Source: an uncultured Aquimarina sp. | GTDB taxonomy: Bacteria > Bacteroidota > Bacteroidia > Flavobacteriales > Flavobacteriaceae | Length of the DNA stretch: 64,000 bases | Assembly: GCA_947500505.1 (NCBI GenBank) | Contig: CANMSL010000016.1 | Coordinates: forward strand, 1 to 64,000 | Reading direction: 5' to 3' | Translations under genes and position numbers: made by a program | The notes under the pieces: generated by a model | Told to the model about the DNA's origin: nothing | What the model saw: only the letters and a program-made list of their open reading frames with translations | Databases searched by the model: none | Shown here: in pieces, positions 17,088 to 27,300 of the stretch | Layout: each line of letters begins with the position of its first letter | How positions within the stretch are numbered: the first letter of the stretch is position 1

Positions 17088-17714
17088 GTGATTAAAGAGA
17101 AATATTACATATCGGATTTTTGTATAATAAGGGATAACAGGGTATTTAAAAATGGTGAGCAGATTTATGTAGATACCGAATCCGAAAACCTGAAGGATTT
17201 TGCAAAAGGGATTTATAAGTTTATGGAATTAAAATATCCTAAATTTCATAAAATGGACGAATTGTGTAAGTTAGGTTTTTTGGCTTCAGAAGTTTTATTA
17301 AAGGATGTAGAGAATTTACGTGAGGACACTGCATTAGTACTGTCTAATAAAGCATCAAGTTTGGATACCGATAGAAAACATCAGATAAGCATTCAGGACA
17401 AAAATAATTTTTATCCATCTCCGGCAGTTTTTGTGTATACACTACCAAATATAATACTGGGAGAAATAAGTATCAAAAATAAAATGAAAAGTGAGAATGC
17501 TTTTTTTGTAACAGAAACCTTTGATGCAGGCTTTATTACCAAGTATTCTAAAGTTTTAATGCATACCGGAAAAGCAAGTAACGTTATTTGTGGCTGGGTA
17601 GATTTGGATAATGATAAATATGACGTATTTTTGGCTTTTCTTTCAAAAAAAGGTAAAAAAGAGCTGACCAAAGAGGAATTAAATAAATTATATAGAAGCA
17701 ATAGTTATGGCTGA
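17088..17714 (+). CDS. ketosynthase-like half protein without active-site Cys
   Basis: A 208-residue protein that resembles only the N-terminal half of a beta-ketoacyl synthase. The stretch from about residue 60 to 195 (FLASEVLL, then NFYPSPAVFVYTLPNIILGE) follows the layout of the KAS dimer-interface and nucleophile region. The nucleophile elbow is FVTETFDAGF, with no Cys. The C-terminal half carrying the two His residues is missing, so it cannot be a ketosynthase on its own. It starts at GTG (17088) and overlaps the ACP gene by 8 bp, which suggests a real, coupled gene rather than decay. A structural partner of the ketosynthase at 15952 is the simplest idea. Confidence 0.7.
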   Translation: MIKEKYYISDFCIIRDNRVFKNGEQIYVDTESENLKDFAKGIYKFMELKYPKFHKMDELCKLGFLASEVLLKDVENLREDTALVLSNKASSLDTDRKHQISIQDKNNFYPSPAVFVYTLPNIILGEISIKNKMKSENAFFVTETFDAGFITKYSKVLMHTGKASNVICGWVDLDNDKYDVFLAFLSKKGKKELTKEELNKLYRSNSYG

Positions 17715-17964
17715 ATTAAGAGAAGAGCTAAAAGAAAAGCTAATAGAACAGTTAAGTCTTGAAGATGTAGAAGCGAGTGAGATTGGGGATGATGATCCTC
17801 TTTTTGGTGATGGTTTAGGATTAGATTCTATTGATGCTCTCGAGCTAATTGTATTATTAGAAAAGGACTATGGGATTAAATTAAAGGATCCTAAAGAGGG
17901 TAAAGCTATATTTGAGTCAATTAGTGTAATGGCTGATTATATTTCAAAACATCGTACAAAATAA
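17707..17964 (+). CDS. acyl carrier protein (second copy)
   Basis: An 85-residue ACP with the attachment Ser41 in LGLDSIDALELIVL. It is longer at the N-terminus and clearly different from the ACP at 8370. It lies between the half ketosynthase (8-bp overlap) and the ketosynthase/chain-length-factor pair (1-bp gap), so it is the likely carrier for polyene chain extension. Confidence 0.92.
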   Translation: MAELREELKEKLIEQLSLEDVEASEIGDDDPLFGDGLGLDSIDALELIVLLEKDYGIKLKDPKEGKAIFESISVMADYISKHRTK

Positions 17965-17965
17965 T

Positions 17966-19162
17966 ATGAATAAAGGCATCGCCATTACCGGTATGGGGAT
18001 TATTTCTTCTATCGGAAATACGGTAGAGGAAAATCTTACTGCTTTAAAAACAGTATCTCCCGGTATCTCGAGAATTCAGATGCTAAAAACCCGCCATAGT
18101 GAAGAAATTATGGTTGGGGAGATTAAGAAAACCAATAATGATCTGGAAAAAGAACTGGGTTTGGATCCCTTACATAGTTTCTCCAGAACTGCTTTGATAG
18201 GTACTATTGCCGCTAAAGAAGCGTTAGAAAATGCCAACATCACTGATGTGAATAAATACAGAACCGGTTTTGTGTCAGGCACAAGTGTAGGCGGTATGGA
18301 CACCACCGAAAAATATTATCTTGATTATACCGAAACAGAAGAACATAGGAGATATATTCAGGCGCAACATGCTGGTTATACAACTCAATCAATTTCAGAT
18401 TATTTAGGAATAAATGGATATGTATCCACCATTAGTACTGCTTGTTCTTCTGCTGCAAATGCAATTATGCTTGGCGCACGTATGATTCAGGCAGGAAAGA
18501 TTGATAGAATGATAGTCGGTGGTACGGATGCGTTATCTAAATTTACAATCAATGGATTTGGTACCTTAATGATTTTATCAGATTCAGAGTGTACTCCTTT
18601 TGATGATGATAGAAAAGGATTAAATTTAGGAGAAGCCGCTGCATTTTTAGTGTTAGAGAGTGATGCTGTCGTGGAAAAAGAAAATAAGAAAGTAGTAGGT
18701 CGTGTTGCTGGTTGGGCGAACGCTAATGACGCATACCATCAAACTGCTTCATCATCTGATGGAGAAGGAGCATATCTGGCTATGAAAAAAGCACTAAAGG
18801 TTGCAGGTATGACACCAGTAAATATTGATTATGTAAATGCTCATGGGACCGCAACACCTAATAATGATTTATCTGAAGGAGTTGCGATGACCAGGATTTT
18901 TGGAGAAGAGGATACTCCTTTATTCAGCTCCACAAAAGCATTTACCGGACATACTTTGGCCGCTGCGGGTTCAGTAGAAGCTGTTTATTCTCTTTTATCG
19001 CTTCGAGAGAATCTTATTTTTCCTAATCTGAATTTTAAAACCAAAATGAAAGAGTTTTCTTTAGTGCCACAAACTGAATTAGTTTCGAAGGAAATGAAAA
19101 CTATTTTGTCAAATTCTTTCGGTTTCGGGGGCAATTGTTCCACTTTAATCTTTACAAAATAA
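17966..19162 (+). CDS. beta-ketoacyl-ACP synthase, KS subunit (ApeO-like)
   Basis: A 398-residue FabF-like ketosynthase with a full triad: C160 in STACSSAA, H293 in NAHGTATP and H329 in TGHTLAAAG. The stop TAA overlaps the ATG of the next gene (TAATG, 19160-19164), and that next protein looks like the same fold without catalytic residues. This is the KS plus chain-length-factor arrangement of type II polyketide and aryl-polyene synthases (ApeO/ApeC). The pair would catalyse iterative extension of the polyene on the ACP encoded just upstream. Confidence 0.9.
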   Translation: MNKGIAITGMGIISSIGNTVEENLTALKTVSPGISRIQMLKTRHSEEIMVGEIKKTNNDLEKELGLDPLHSFSRTALIGTIAAKEALENANITDVNKYRTGFVSGTSVGGMDTTEKYYLDYTETEEHRRYIQAQHAGYTTQSISDYLGINGYVSTISTACSSAANAIMLGARMIQAGKIDRMIVGGTDALSKFTINGFGTLMILSDSECTPFDDDRKGLNLGEAAAFLVLESDAVVEKENKKVVGRVAGWANANDAYHQTASSSDGEGAYLAMKKALKVAGMTPVNIDYVNAHGTATPNNDLSEGVAMTRIFGEEDTPLFSSTKAFTGHTLAAAGSVEAVYSLLSLRENLIFPNLNFKTKMKEFSLVPQTELVSKEMKTILSNSFGFGGNCSTLIFTK

Positions 19163-20226
19163 TGAGCGATTGTTTTATTAATGGTATTGCTAGCATTTCT
19201 GCTCAACCTACGACTGATCCGAATACATTTCTGGACGAAATAATACATTATCAAGAGTCAATTTTTAAAGCTCACGATCCTAATTATAAAGAGTATATAA
19301 AACCAGCTGCAATGAGGCGGATGTCTAAATCCGTTAAAATGGGAGTTACTGCTTCATCGATAGCACTCAATAATTCGGGTGTAGAAATACCTGATGCTAT
19401 TATTACCGGAACTGGTATGGGTTGTAAACAGGATTCAGAGAAGTTTTTGGAGAATATTCTTCATAATGATGAGCAGTTTTTAACACCTACATTATTTATT
19501 CAGTCTACTCATAATACGGTTGGAGGGCAAATCGCTTTGGGATTAGGCTGCAAAGCTTATAATGTGACATATGTACAGGGATCCGCATCTTTCGAATCCT
19601 CGGTTATGGACGCAAAATTAATGCTGTCTGAAGAGCCCGAAAAAAATATTCTGGTAGGTGGTATTGATGAAGTGGCAAAAAACTCTACAATGTTACATAA
19701 GTTGGATGGCCAAATAAAAGCTGATCCTATTGATGTAATCAACTTGCTAAAATCAAATACCCCAGGGACAGTGACTAGCGAGGGATCTACCTTTATGGTT
19801 CTTGGAGCAAATAAAGTAGAGCGAAGTATAGCTAAAATTGTTGATATAGAAACAATTAGCAGAGGGGGTATTGAGGATGTTAGCATAGCGATAACATCCC
19901 TTATCGCACGTCATAATATGAAAATAGATGATCTTGATGCAGTTGTTTTGGGAAATAATGGTGATATCAATTTCGACCTTTATTATAAAAATTTACAAAA
20001 TTCAGTTTTTTCCGAAACTGAACAGCTGTGTTATAAACATTTAACGGGAGACTATCCTGTAGCTTCGGGCTTTGGATTTTGGCTGGGATGCAAGATTTTT
20101 GAGACTAATAATGCTCCCGATATCTTAAAAGTTAATGATATTACCGCAAAGAAGTATGAAAATATACTTTTATATAATCAATATTTAGGAAAAAACCATA
20201 GTATTGTGTTATTACAGAGATGCTAA
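19162..20226 (+). CDS. chain-length-factor-like, catalytically dead ketosynthase (ApeC-like)
   Basis: A 354-residue thiolase-fold protein aligned by eye to the ketosynthase at 17966. The active Cys position is Ser (YVQGSASF, about S141), the first His position falls in VLGNNGDIN (Asn), and the second falls in HLTGDYP (Asp). All three catalytic residues are therefore missing, as in chain-length factors that form heterodimers with a KS. The ATG at 19162 overlaps the KS stop; an upstream ATG at 19135 lies inside the KS gene and would add nine residues. It overlaps the deacetylase by 7 bp. Confidence 0.8.
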   Translation: MSDCFINGIASISAQPTTDPNTFLDEIIHYQESIFKAHDPNYKEYIKPAAMRRMSKSVKMGVTASSIALNNSGVEIPDAIITGTGMGCKQDSEKFLENILHNDEQFLTPTLFIQSTHNTVGGQIALGLGCKAYNVTYVQGSASFESSVMDAKLMLSEEPEKNILVGGIDEVAKNSTMLHKLDGQIKADPIDVINLLKSNTPGTVTSEGSTFMVLGANKVERSIAKIVDIETISRGGIEDVSIAITSLIARHNMKIDDLDAVVLGNNGDINFDLYYKNLQNSVFSETEQLCYKHLTGDYPVASGFGFWLGCKIFETNNAPDILKVNDITAKKYENILLYNQYLGKNHSIVLLQRC

Positions 20227-20993
20227 TTAGAAACATAGTTAATAGTATATCTATTATTGCAGGTATTTTTATGATAACAGCAATAAGTTTCAATAAATTC
20301 CCCTGGTGGAGTTTACTTATATTGGCTTTTCTTTGGTTAGCGATTACTACGTACGGAGTAGCAAATATTAGATCTGGATACTTTCTGAAAAGTTTGAGTA
20401 ACAATCCGAATCTTAAAGAAAGAAAAATAGCTATTACTTTTGATGACGGTCCGGATTTAAATACTCTAAAGATTCTTGATTTATTAAGTAAGTACAATGT
20501 ACGAGGAACATTTTTTTGTATAGGCAAACAGATAGAAAAGCATCCTGAGATACTCAAGAAAATTATTAAAAACAATCACATTATCGGAAATCATACTTTT
20601 TCACATGATAAACTTATCGATATTTATGGTACAGAAAGATTTATTAAAGAAATTGAAGCAGCAGATACTATCATAGAAAAAATTACAGGAAAAAAAACAA
20701 TGCTCTTCAGGCCTCCTTATGGGATTACCAATCCCAATATTGCTAAAGCAGTAAAAAAATCCGGACATTTCGTGATAGGGTGGAATAAGCGTTCTTATGA
20801 TACTACCATTCCCTCAGAAAGAATGATCCTAAAAAGAATTACAAAAGATCTTAAAAGTGGTGATATTATACTGCTTCACGATACAAAAAAAATTACTGTA
20901 GCAGTATTGGAACAATTGTTGCTATTTTTGCAAAGTAATAACTTTACAACGGTCACGATAGATGAACTTTTTTCAATACCAGCATATGCTTAG
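20220..20993 (+). CDS. membrane-anchored polysaccharide deacetylase (NodB domain)
   Basis: A 257-residue protein with two N-terminal membrane helices (about 7-25 and 30-48) and a NodB/CE4 deacetylase domain from about residue 68. Motif 1 is TFDDGPD, motif 2 is NHTFSHD, motif 3 is FRPPYG and the late motif is LLHDT, so the metal-binding Asp-His-His set and the catalytic base are intact. CE4 enzymes remove N- or O-acetyl groups from sugars. Homologues occur in flexirubin and other aryl-polyene clusters; together with the glycosyltransferase at 23153, a glycolipid anchor for the pigment is possible but unproven. Confidence 0.85.
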   Translation: MLIRNIVNSISIIAGIFMITAISFNKFPWWSLLILAFLWLAITTYGVANIRSGYFLKSLSNNPNLKERKIAITFDDGPDLNTLKILDLLSKYNVRGTFFCIGKQIEKHPEILKKIIKNNHIIGNHTFSHDKLIDIYGTERFIKEIEAADTIIEKITGKKTMLFRPPYGITNPNIAKAVKKSGHFVIGWNKRSYDTTIPSERMILKRITKDLKSGDIILLHDTKKITVAVLEQLLLFLQSNNFTTVTIDELFSIPAYA

Positions 20994-21615
20994 ATTTTTA
21001 CTATTTAGTTGCCTATTCTTAGGTTTTTCAATATTACATGCTCAAGAAGTAGAACTCTCAGCATCAGAGATGGAAACTTTAAAGAATAATGTAAGTGCAA
21101 CTGCAAAGCAATCCCGGACTATTATTAATACATTTACTCAATTAAAACATATAGATTTTCTTTCTAATGATATAGAAAGTAGTGGAGATTTATATTTTAA
21201 GTCACCTAATATTATCAAGTGGTCTTATGATAAGCCTTATAAATATAGTGTGATTTTTAAAGACAAAAAATTATTTATTAATGACGCTGGCAAAAAGAGT
21301 GACATCAACCTGGCTTCTAATAAGGTTTTTAAAAAATTAAATGATTTGATCGCTAAGAGCGTTAGTGGTGATATGATGGATGAAACTCAGTTTGAAATGA
21401 GCTTTTTTAGAAACAACAATCAATATGTTGTAAAACTATCTCCAAAGGATCAGACGCTCAAAAAAATGTTTACACGAATTGTTTTAAGTTTCGGGTCAAA
21501 GAATTATTTAGTATCCAGTGTTAAACTAATTGAAGCTTCTGGAGATTATACCCTGATAAAGTTTCAGAACGAATCTGTCAATAAACCTATTCCGGATGCG
21601 GTATTTAATCATTAG
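20986..21615 (+). CDS. LolA-like periplasmic carrier protein
   Basis: A 209-residue secreted protein with signal peptide MLRFLLFSCLFLGFSILHAQ. The mature part has the LolA pattern: an N-terminal helix, then FTQLKHIDFLSNDIESSGDL, then SPNIIKWSYDKPYKYSVIF, matching 'G.l.f.rP..lrW.y..P'. LolA chaperones lipoproteins; LolA-like proteins are constant members of aryl-polyene clusters (ApeL-type) and presumably ferry the pigment lipid through the periplasm. The start at 20986 overlaps the deacetylase by 8 bp and is preferred to 20962, which would put eight residues before the signal sequence. Confidence 0.82.
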   Translation: MLRFLLFSCLFLGFSILHAQEVELSASEMETLKNNVSATAKQSRTIINTFTQLKHIDFLSNDIESSGDLYFKSPNIIKWSYDKPYKYSVIFKDKKLFINDAGKKSDINLASNKVFKKLNDLIAKSVSGDMMDETQFEMSFFRNNNQYVVKLSPKDQTLKKMFTRIVLSFGSKNYLVSSVKLIEASGDYTLIKFQNESVNKPIPDAVFNH

Positions 21616-22219
21616 TGCAGTATTTCTATTACTTTTAGGGTGTAAGGTTACTACAGTAAAAGACTTTACAAAATCTGATGTTACAAAGAAAGATGTAGTA
21701 AGTAACCCGTATTTTTCAAACCCAAAGGTTGACTACGTTTATAAAGCGGATATTTCTGTTTATGGAAATGATTTTAGTGGCATTCTTGTTTTAAAAAAAA
21801 TAACATCTCAGAAACATCGAATGGTATTCACTTCCCAATTCGGGAGTACTTTCTTTGATATAGAGTTTGAGAATGGATCATATAAAATTAACTCCATTGT
21901 AGAACAACTGGATAGAAAGATTATTCTAAATACCTTAATCAATGATTTTTCATTAGTGGTTAAGGAGGAAGGAACTGTCGCGGAGAGATTTTATAATAAG
22001 CAGTATAATGTTCTTAAAAATCAGGATGATAAGCGTAGTAATTATTACTTTTACGATTTGTCAGATGTTAGATTACAGAAAATTGTAAATACCACTAAAA
22101 GAAGAGAGAAATTTAGTATATATTTTAAAGATGTTTCAGAAGATTTGATTGCCAAAAATATACGTATCGATCATAAAAACATTAGACTAACTATAGAATT
22201 AAACTTGCTAAAACAATAA
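21596..22219 (+). CDS. putative outer-membrane lipoprotein
   Basis: A 207-residue protein beginning MRYLIISAVFLLLLGCKVTT, a signal peptide with lipobox LLGC and lipidation at Cys16. The rest is beta-rich with no catalytic motif. Coming directly after the LolA-like gene (20-bp overlap), it may be the LolB-like receptor that accepts cargo at the outer membrane. The role is inferred from position and lipobox only. Confidence 0.78.
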   Translation: MRYLIISAVFLLLLGCKVTTVKDFTKSDVTKKDVVSNPYFSNPKVDYVYKADISVYGNDFSGILVLKKITSQKHRMVFTSQFGSTFFDIEFENGSYKINSIVEQLDRKIILNTLINDFSLVVKEEGTVAERFYNKQYNVLKNQDDKRSNYYFYDLSDVRLQKIVNTTKRREKFSIYFKDVSEDLIAKNIRIDHKNIRLTIELNLLKQ

Positions 22220-22220
22220 T

Positions 22221-22586
22221 ATGCTAATAGCTGACTTATATAAAATTAAACAAGATACTGTAAGGGAAGGAATACAAACTTCGTCTATTACTTTAAATCC
22301 CGGCAGTGAATTGTTTAAAGGACATTTTCCGGGAAATCCGATTACGCCCGGAGTGTGTACGCTACAGATCATTAAGGAACTCACTGAGAAGAGAACTCAA
22401 TGTTCTCTGTTTATGAGAAAAGCCTCTAATGTAAAGTTTATGGCAGTAATTAATCCTGAAAAAACTCCGGATTTGGTTATTATCAATGAGTTTACTGATA
22501 CCGAAGAGGAGATTAAAGTAAAGAGTACTGTAAAATATGAGGACACTGTAGCCTTAAAGGTTGTTGTAACTTTTATTAAATTATAA
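22221..22586 (+). CDS. ApeI/FabZ-like hot-dog dehydratase
   Basis: A 121-residue hot-dog protein with the catalytic-loop motif GHFPGNPITPG (His35). At the position of the FabZ Glu the helix reads VCTLQII (Gln49), so the acid is missing. The similar hot-dog protein at 11594 keeps the Glu and lacks the His. In FabZ-type dimers the His and Glu of one site come from different subunits, so the two proteins could build an active heterodimer. Dehydration of the 3-hydroxyacyl-ACP is needed in each polyene round. It sits 1 bp after the lipoprotein gene. Confidence 0.83.
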   Translation: MLIADLYKIKQDTVREGIQTSSITLNPGSELFKGHFPGNPITPGVCTLQIIKELTEKRTQCSLFMRKASNVKFMAVINPEKTPDLVIINEFTDTEEEIKVKSTVKYEDTVALKVVVTFIKL

Positions 22587-22596
22587 ATTAGTCAAT

Positions 22597-23064
22597 ATGA
22601 AGTTTTTAGTATTTTTTATAGGTTTGTTTACTGCAATTACGAATAACTCAGATATACACGAAATTCGAAATTTGTATAGAAATGCAAAAGACTCTAAAGC
22701 AAATACTGAAAAGTTTTTTGAAGCTGCCAAGAAAACAGATCACAATGATAATCCTGTATTATCTGCTTACTACGGATGTGCATTAACATTAAAAGCTTCT
22801 TTTTCAGAAAAGAGGGGAGATAAAATATCATATTTCAGAGAAGGTAAAAAATTAATTCAGGCTGCGATTGAATCCAATCCTGATAATATCGAACTCAGGA
22901 TGATACGCTTAAGTGTACAAAGCAGTGCTCCTAAAATCACAAGATATTACAAGAATATAGATGAAGATAAATCTTTTTTAAAAGAAAATATTGATAAAGT
23001 ATCATCTCCCAAATTAAAAGAATTTATCAAAGGCTTTATGTCTACTTCGAGGCTGTTTAAATAG
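22597..23064 (+). CDS. small exported helical protein, unknown
   Basis: A 155-residue protein with a weak N-terminal hydrophobic segment (MKFLVFFIGLFTAIT) that could act as a signal sequence. The rest is helical with TPR-like spacing (NPVLSAYYGCALTLKASFS, then IEAAIESNPDNIELRMIRL-like helices). No catalytic residues are evident. It lies 10 bp after the dehydratase and 88 bp before the glycosyltransferase, so it closes a subgroup of the operon. Small TPR-like proteins of this kind accompany flexirubin genes in related genomes as far as I recall, with no known role. Confidence 0.7.
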   Translation: MKFLVFFIGLFTAITNNSDIHEIRNLYRNAKDSKANTEKFFEAAKKTDHNDNPVLSAYYGCALTLKASFSEKRGDKISYFREGKKLIQAAIESNPDNIELRMIRLSVQSSAPKITRYYKNIDEDKSFLKENIDKVSSPKLKEFIKGFMSTSRLFK

Positions 23065-23152
23065 TGATAGTTGATATATCTTTTATATAATTGAATTCAT
23101 TAATTTTACTATTACATAATTATACTATTTTTGCTATGGAAAAAATAGCACT

Positions 23153-24361
23153 GTGACCTCATCTACATTACACGATCATCGTTTTGAAACATTTAATTGC
23201 TGTGTTTTTATACCCACGTATAATAATCAGAATACTTTAGATAGAGTAATACAAGGTGTCCTGGAGTATACAGATCGAATTATAATTATTAACGATGGTT
23301 CTACAGACAATACAGCTTCCATCTTAGAAAAATATCAAGATAATCTTACTATTATCACTTTTCCGGAAAATAGAGGGAAAGGAAAGGCTCTGCGAGAAGG
23401 TTTTAAGCGTGCGCATCTTTTGGGATATGAATATATGATCACCATTGATAGTGATGGCCAGCATTTTCCAAGTGATTTACCTGTTTTTTTGGACGAACTG
23501 GAACTGCAGGGTAGTGACTCTTCTTTGTTATTGATCGGGTCCAGAAATATGGATGATCCATCCGTGCCAGGTAAAAGTAGTTTCGGAAATAAATTTTCTA
23601 ATTTTTGGTACTATGTAGAAACAGGTATTAAATTGAAAGATACACAATCTGGATATAGACTATATCCTATAAGACAGATTAGTAAGCTACGATTATTTAC
23701 AACAAAGTTCGAATTAGAAATTGAAGTTATTGTTAAACTAGCTTGGAAAAATGTTGAAGTGCGAAATATTCCAGTGCAAGTTTTGTATGATGAAACGGAA
23801 CGGGTATCACATTTTAGACCTTTTAAAGATTTTACACGTATAAGTATTCTTAATACATGGTTAGTTACGTTAACCTTATTTTTTTATCTGCCAAAACGAT
23901 TAATTAAAAGAATAAAAAAAAAAGGATTTAAAAAATATTGGAAAGAAAATGTACTAAGGAGTAATGATCCTCCTATTAAGAAAGCAAGTGCGATTACACT
24001 TGGACTCTTTATAGGGATTTCTCCTTTTTGGGGGTTTCAGACAATTTTAGCTATATCTCTGGCATTGGTTTTTAAATTAAACAGAGCGATTTCATTCCTG
24101 TTCTCTAATATTAGTATACCTCCATTTATTCCATTTATAATTTATGGAAGCTACCAGATGGGTGCAGTTGCAATGGGAAAAGAAATGGATGCTATCTTGA
24201 ATATTGAGGATATAAAATCAGGAACAGACGTGTTTAAAGGTTTAGGGCAATATATTCTGGGAAGCTTTATTTTAGCAACAATAGTATCATTGATTTCAGG
24301 AGTCATCGCGTATTTGTATTTTAGCTTTCGTAAATCTAAAAGCACGGCAGTAGATGCATAA
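23153..24361 (+). CDS. family 2 glycosyltransferase fused to DUF2062
   Basis: A 402-residue protein in two parts. Residues about 15-245 form a GT-A glycosyltransferase of family 2, with CVFIPTYNNQ, INDGSTDNT and the metal-binding DSDGQH. Residues about 275-395 form a DUF2062 membrane domain with at least three helices and the ASAITLGLFIGISPFWGFQT motif. It likely transfers a sugar to a lipid carrier at the inner membrane. The start is GTG at 23153; an ATG just upstream is out of frame and closes at once. It overlaps the next gene by 8 bp. ApeJ-type proteins in aryl-polyene clusters combine similar activities. Confidence 0.85.
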   Translation: MTSSTLHDHRFETFNCCVFIPTYNNQNTLDRVIQGVLEYTDRIIIINDGSTDNTASILEKYQDNLTIITFPENRGKGKALREGFKRAHLLGYEYMITIDSDGQHFPSDLPVFLDELELQGSDSSLLLIGSRNMDDPSVPGKSSFGNKFSNFWYYVETGIKLKDTQSGYRLYPIRQISKLRLFTTKFELEIEVIVKLAWKNVEVRNIPVQVLYDETERVSHFRPFKDFTRISILNTWLVTLTLFFYLPKRLIKRIKKKGFKKYWKENVLRSNDPPIKKASAITLGLFIGISPFWGFQTILAISLALVFKLNRAISFLFSNISIPPFIPFIIYGSYQMGAVAMGKEMDAILNIEDIKSGTDVFKGLGQYILGSFILATIVSLISGVIAYLYFSFRKSKSTAVDA

Positions 24362-27300
24362 GTTTTTTCTTTCATTATATCAAAACATAAAAAGGAATAG
24401 ATTCATTGCCTGGCCAATAATTATAGGTTGTATTGCCATATTTGCATTTTTAGCGAGTCGCATTGGATTCGAAGAAGATATTACCAGATTAATTCCTAAT
24501 AACGATAAATCCGAAATCACGCAGAAAGTCCTTAAAACAGTCTCTTTTTCTGATAAAATTGTAATTAACATTGCCAATAAGGGAGAAAATCCGGAAGACC
24601 TTACAGAATATGCTTCAACTTTTATAGATTCCGTAAATACGCATCTAAATAAATATGTAAAAAAAATACAAGGTAAAGTAGCGGACGATAACGTAATGGA
24701 GTTGTATGATTTTGTATATCAACACCTTCCATTCTTTCTTACTGAGGCCGATTATAAACGCATTGACCGTAATATCAATCCAGATTCTATTACTGCAATT
24801 GTTGAGAATAGTTATAAATCTTTAATTTCTCCGGCAGGTTTTGTTACCCAAAAATATATTGTAAAAGATCCTTTGGGATTGACACCGCAGGGACTTAAGA
24901 AATTAGCGCAACTTCAGTTGGGTGATAACTATGATTTATACAATGGGTTTTTAATTACTAAGGACAGGAAAAATTTATTACTATTTCTTACACCCGCATT
25001 AGCAACCAACGAAACTGGAGAGAATACCATTTTTGTCGAAGGATTAAGACGGATCACATCGAATCTAAACGTCGCTTTTATAGATCAGGCCAGTGCTACA
25101 TTATTCGGTTCAACATTATTTGCTGTAGCCAACGCCAAACAAATTAAAAGCGATATACAGCTTACCGTAAGTATTGCTATGAGCATCCTGTTACTTATTT
25201 TAATTTTCTTCTACAAAAAGCTAACAGTACCTCTCATTATTTTTACACCCACTGTATTTGGTGCAATTTTAGCAGTTGCATTGTTGTATTTGATCAAAGG
25301 GAAAATATCCGCCATATCTTTGGGTATTGGTTCCGTGTTATTAGGTATCACATTAGATTATTCCTTACATATTCTTACGCATTTTAGAAATAATAATGAT
25401 GTAAAAGAACTGTACAAAGATGTATCTATGCCAGTATTGATGAGTAGTTTAACCACAGCTGTAGCCTTTTTGTGCTTAATCTTTGTTAAGTCTGAAGCAT
25501 TGAATGATCTGGGCATCTTTGCGGCAATAAGTGTGATTGGAGCTTCTGTTTTTGCATTGATATTTATACCACAGGTATATCGTTTTTCTGAAACAAAAAG
25601 TGCTGATAGAAAAACGATAATAGATAAAATTTCTCGTACAGATTTTCATAAAAATAAAATACTGATTTCGATTATTTCCATTGTATTCGTAGTAGCTTTA
25701 TTCTTCTTTCATAAGGTAGGATTTAATACGGATCTAAATACGATGAATTACCAGCCAGAGGAATTGGTTGCTGCAGAAATTGATTTGGATAGAATCAACA
25801 ACAATAAGGCAAAATCAATTTACCTGGTTTCTTATGGCAAATCATTGAATGAGGCTTTAAACGCAAATAACAAATTGTTCGAGACTTTAGAACAAAAGAA
25901 ACAGAATAAGGAATTGATTAATTTCAGCTCAGTCGGAGGTGTGGTGCTTTCTCAGGAAGCACAAGTCGAAAAAATAAAGCGGTGGATTGAATTTTGGACG
26001 GAAAAACGAAAAGATTCTATTACCAATCTACTAAAAGAAAAGGGAAGTGTTATTGGCTTTAAACCACAAACTTTTAATCAATTTTATACAACTCTAAATA
26101 CCGAGATTACGCCGATAGGATTTGACGAATATCAGAATATTAAGGAACTATATCTGGATGAATTTATTACAAATCAGGATAATTTTTCGACAGTAGTTTC
26201 TGCAATAAAAGTAGAACATCAAAATGCAGATAAGATCAATGCTTCGCTAAGTAAGGTTCCGAATACTGTCGTTATCGATCGTAAGCAACTAAATGAAACG
26301 TTGCTAGGGAATCTTAAAAATGATTTTAACTCATTAATTGGATACTCTCTGGTGGCAGTTGTTTTACTTCTTTTGTTCTTTTACAGAGATCCAATGTTAA
26401 CATTACTCACAGCATTGCCAATTGCAATCACCTGGGTAATTACTTTGGGTATCATGAAAATGTTGAATATTGATTTCAATATTTTTAATGTAATCATTTC
26501 GACATTTATTTTTGGATTGGGAGTAGATTACAGCATTTTTATAACCAATGGTTTGATAAAGGAATTTACATATGGAGTTAAAGAGCTTTCTACCTATAAA
26601 ACTTCAATTTTATTATCAGTAATTACAACCATATTGGGTGTTGGAGTATTAATCTTTGCAAAGCACCCCGCATTGCGTTCTATATCTACGGTGTCTTTAA
26701 TAGGGATTTTGTCAGCAGTTTTAGTGGCGTTTACGATTCAGCCAATGTTATTTCAACTGTTTATCACTAATAGGGTTAAAAAAGGTCTGACACCGTTAAG
26801 AATACGACAAACGTTGTGGTCTCTTTTTAGTTTTGGGTATTTTATTATTGGGGGTTTTATTGTTTCATTATTGAGTAGTCTTATCATTCCATGGTTTCCG
26901 GTAAGTAAGAAAAAGAAAATGGCCGTTTTTCATAGAATTGTTTCTAGATTGATGGGCTCTGTTTTGTATTCTAATCCTTTTGTAAAAAAACGAATATACA
27001 ACCCAAGTAAAGAGGACTTTAGTAAACAGTGTATTATAATAGCAAACCATTCTTCTTTTTTGGATATTATTTCAATTGGTATGCTCTATCCCAAACTGAT
27101 CTATTTAGTAAAGGATTGGGTGTATGATAATCCGGTTTTTGGTAAAGCAGCAAAGTTAGCAGGATTTTATCCTGTATCATCCGGAATTGAAGGAGGAGTA
27201 GAGCATTTACGCGAGAAAGTAAAACAGGGATATTCGTTGATCGCATTTCCTGAAGGAAGCAGAACCGATACAGCTAAGATGAGCAGATTTCATAAAGGAT

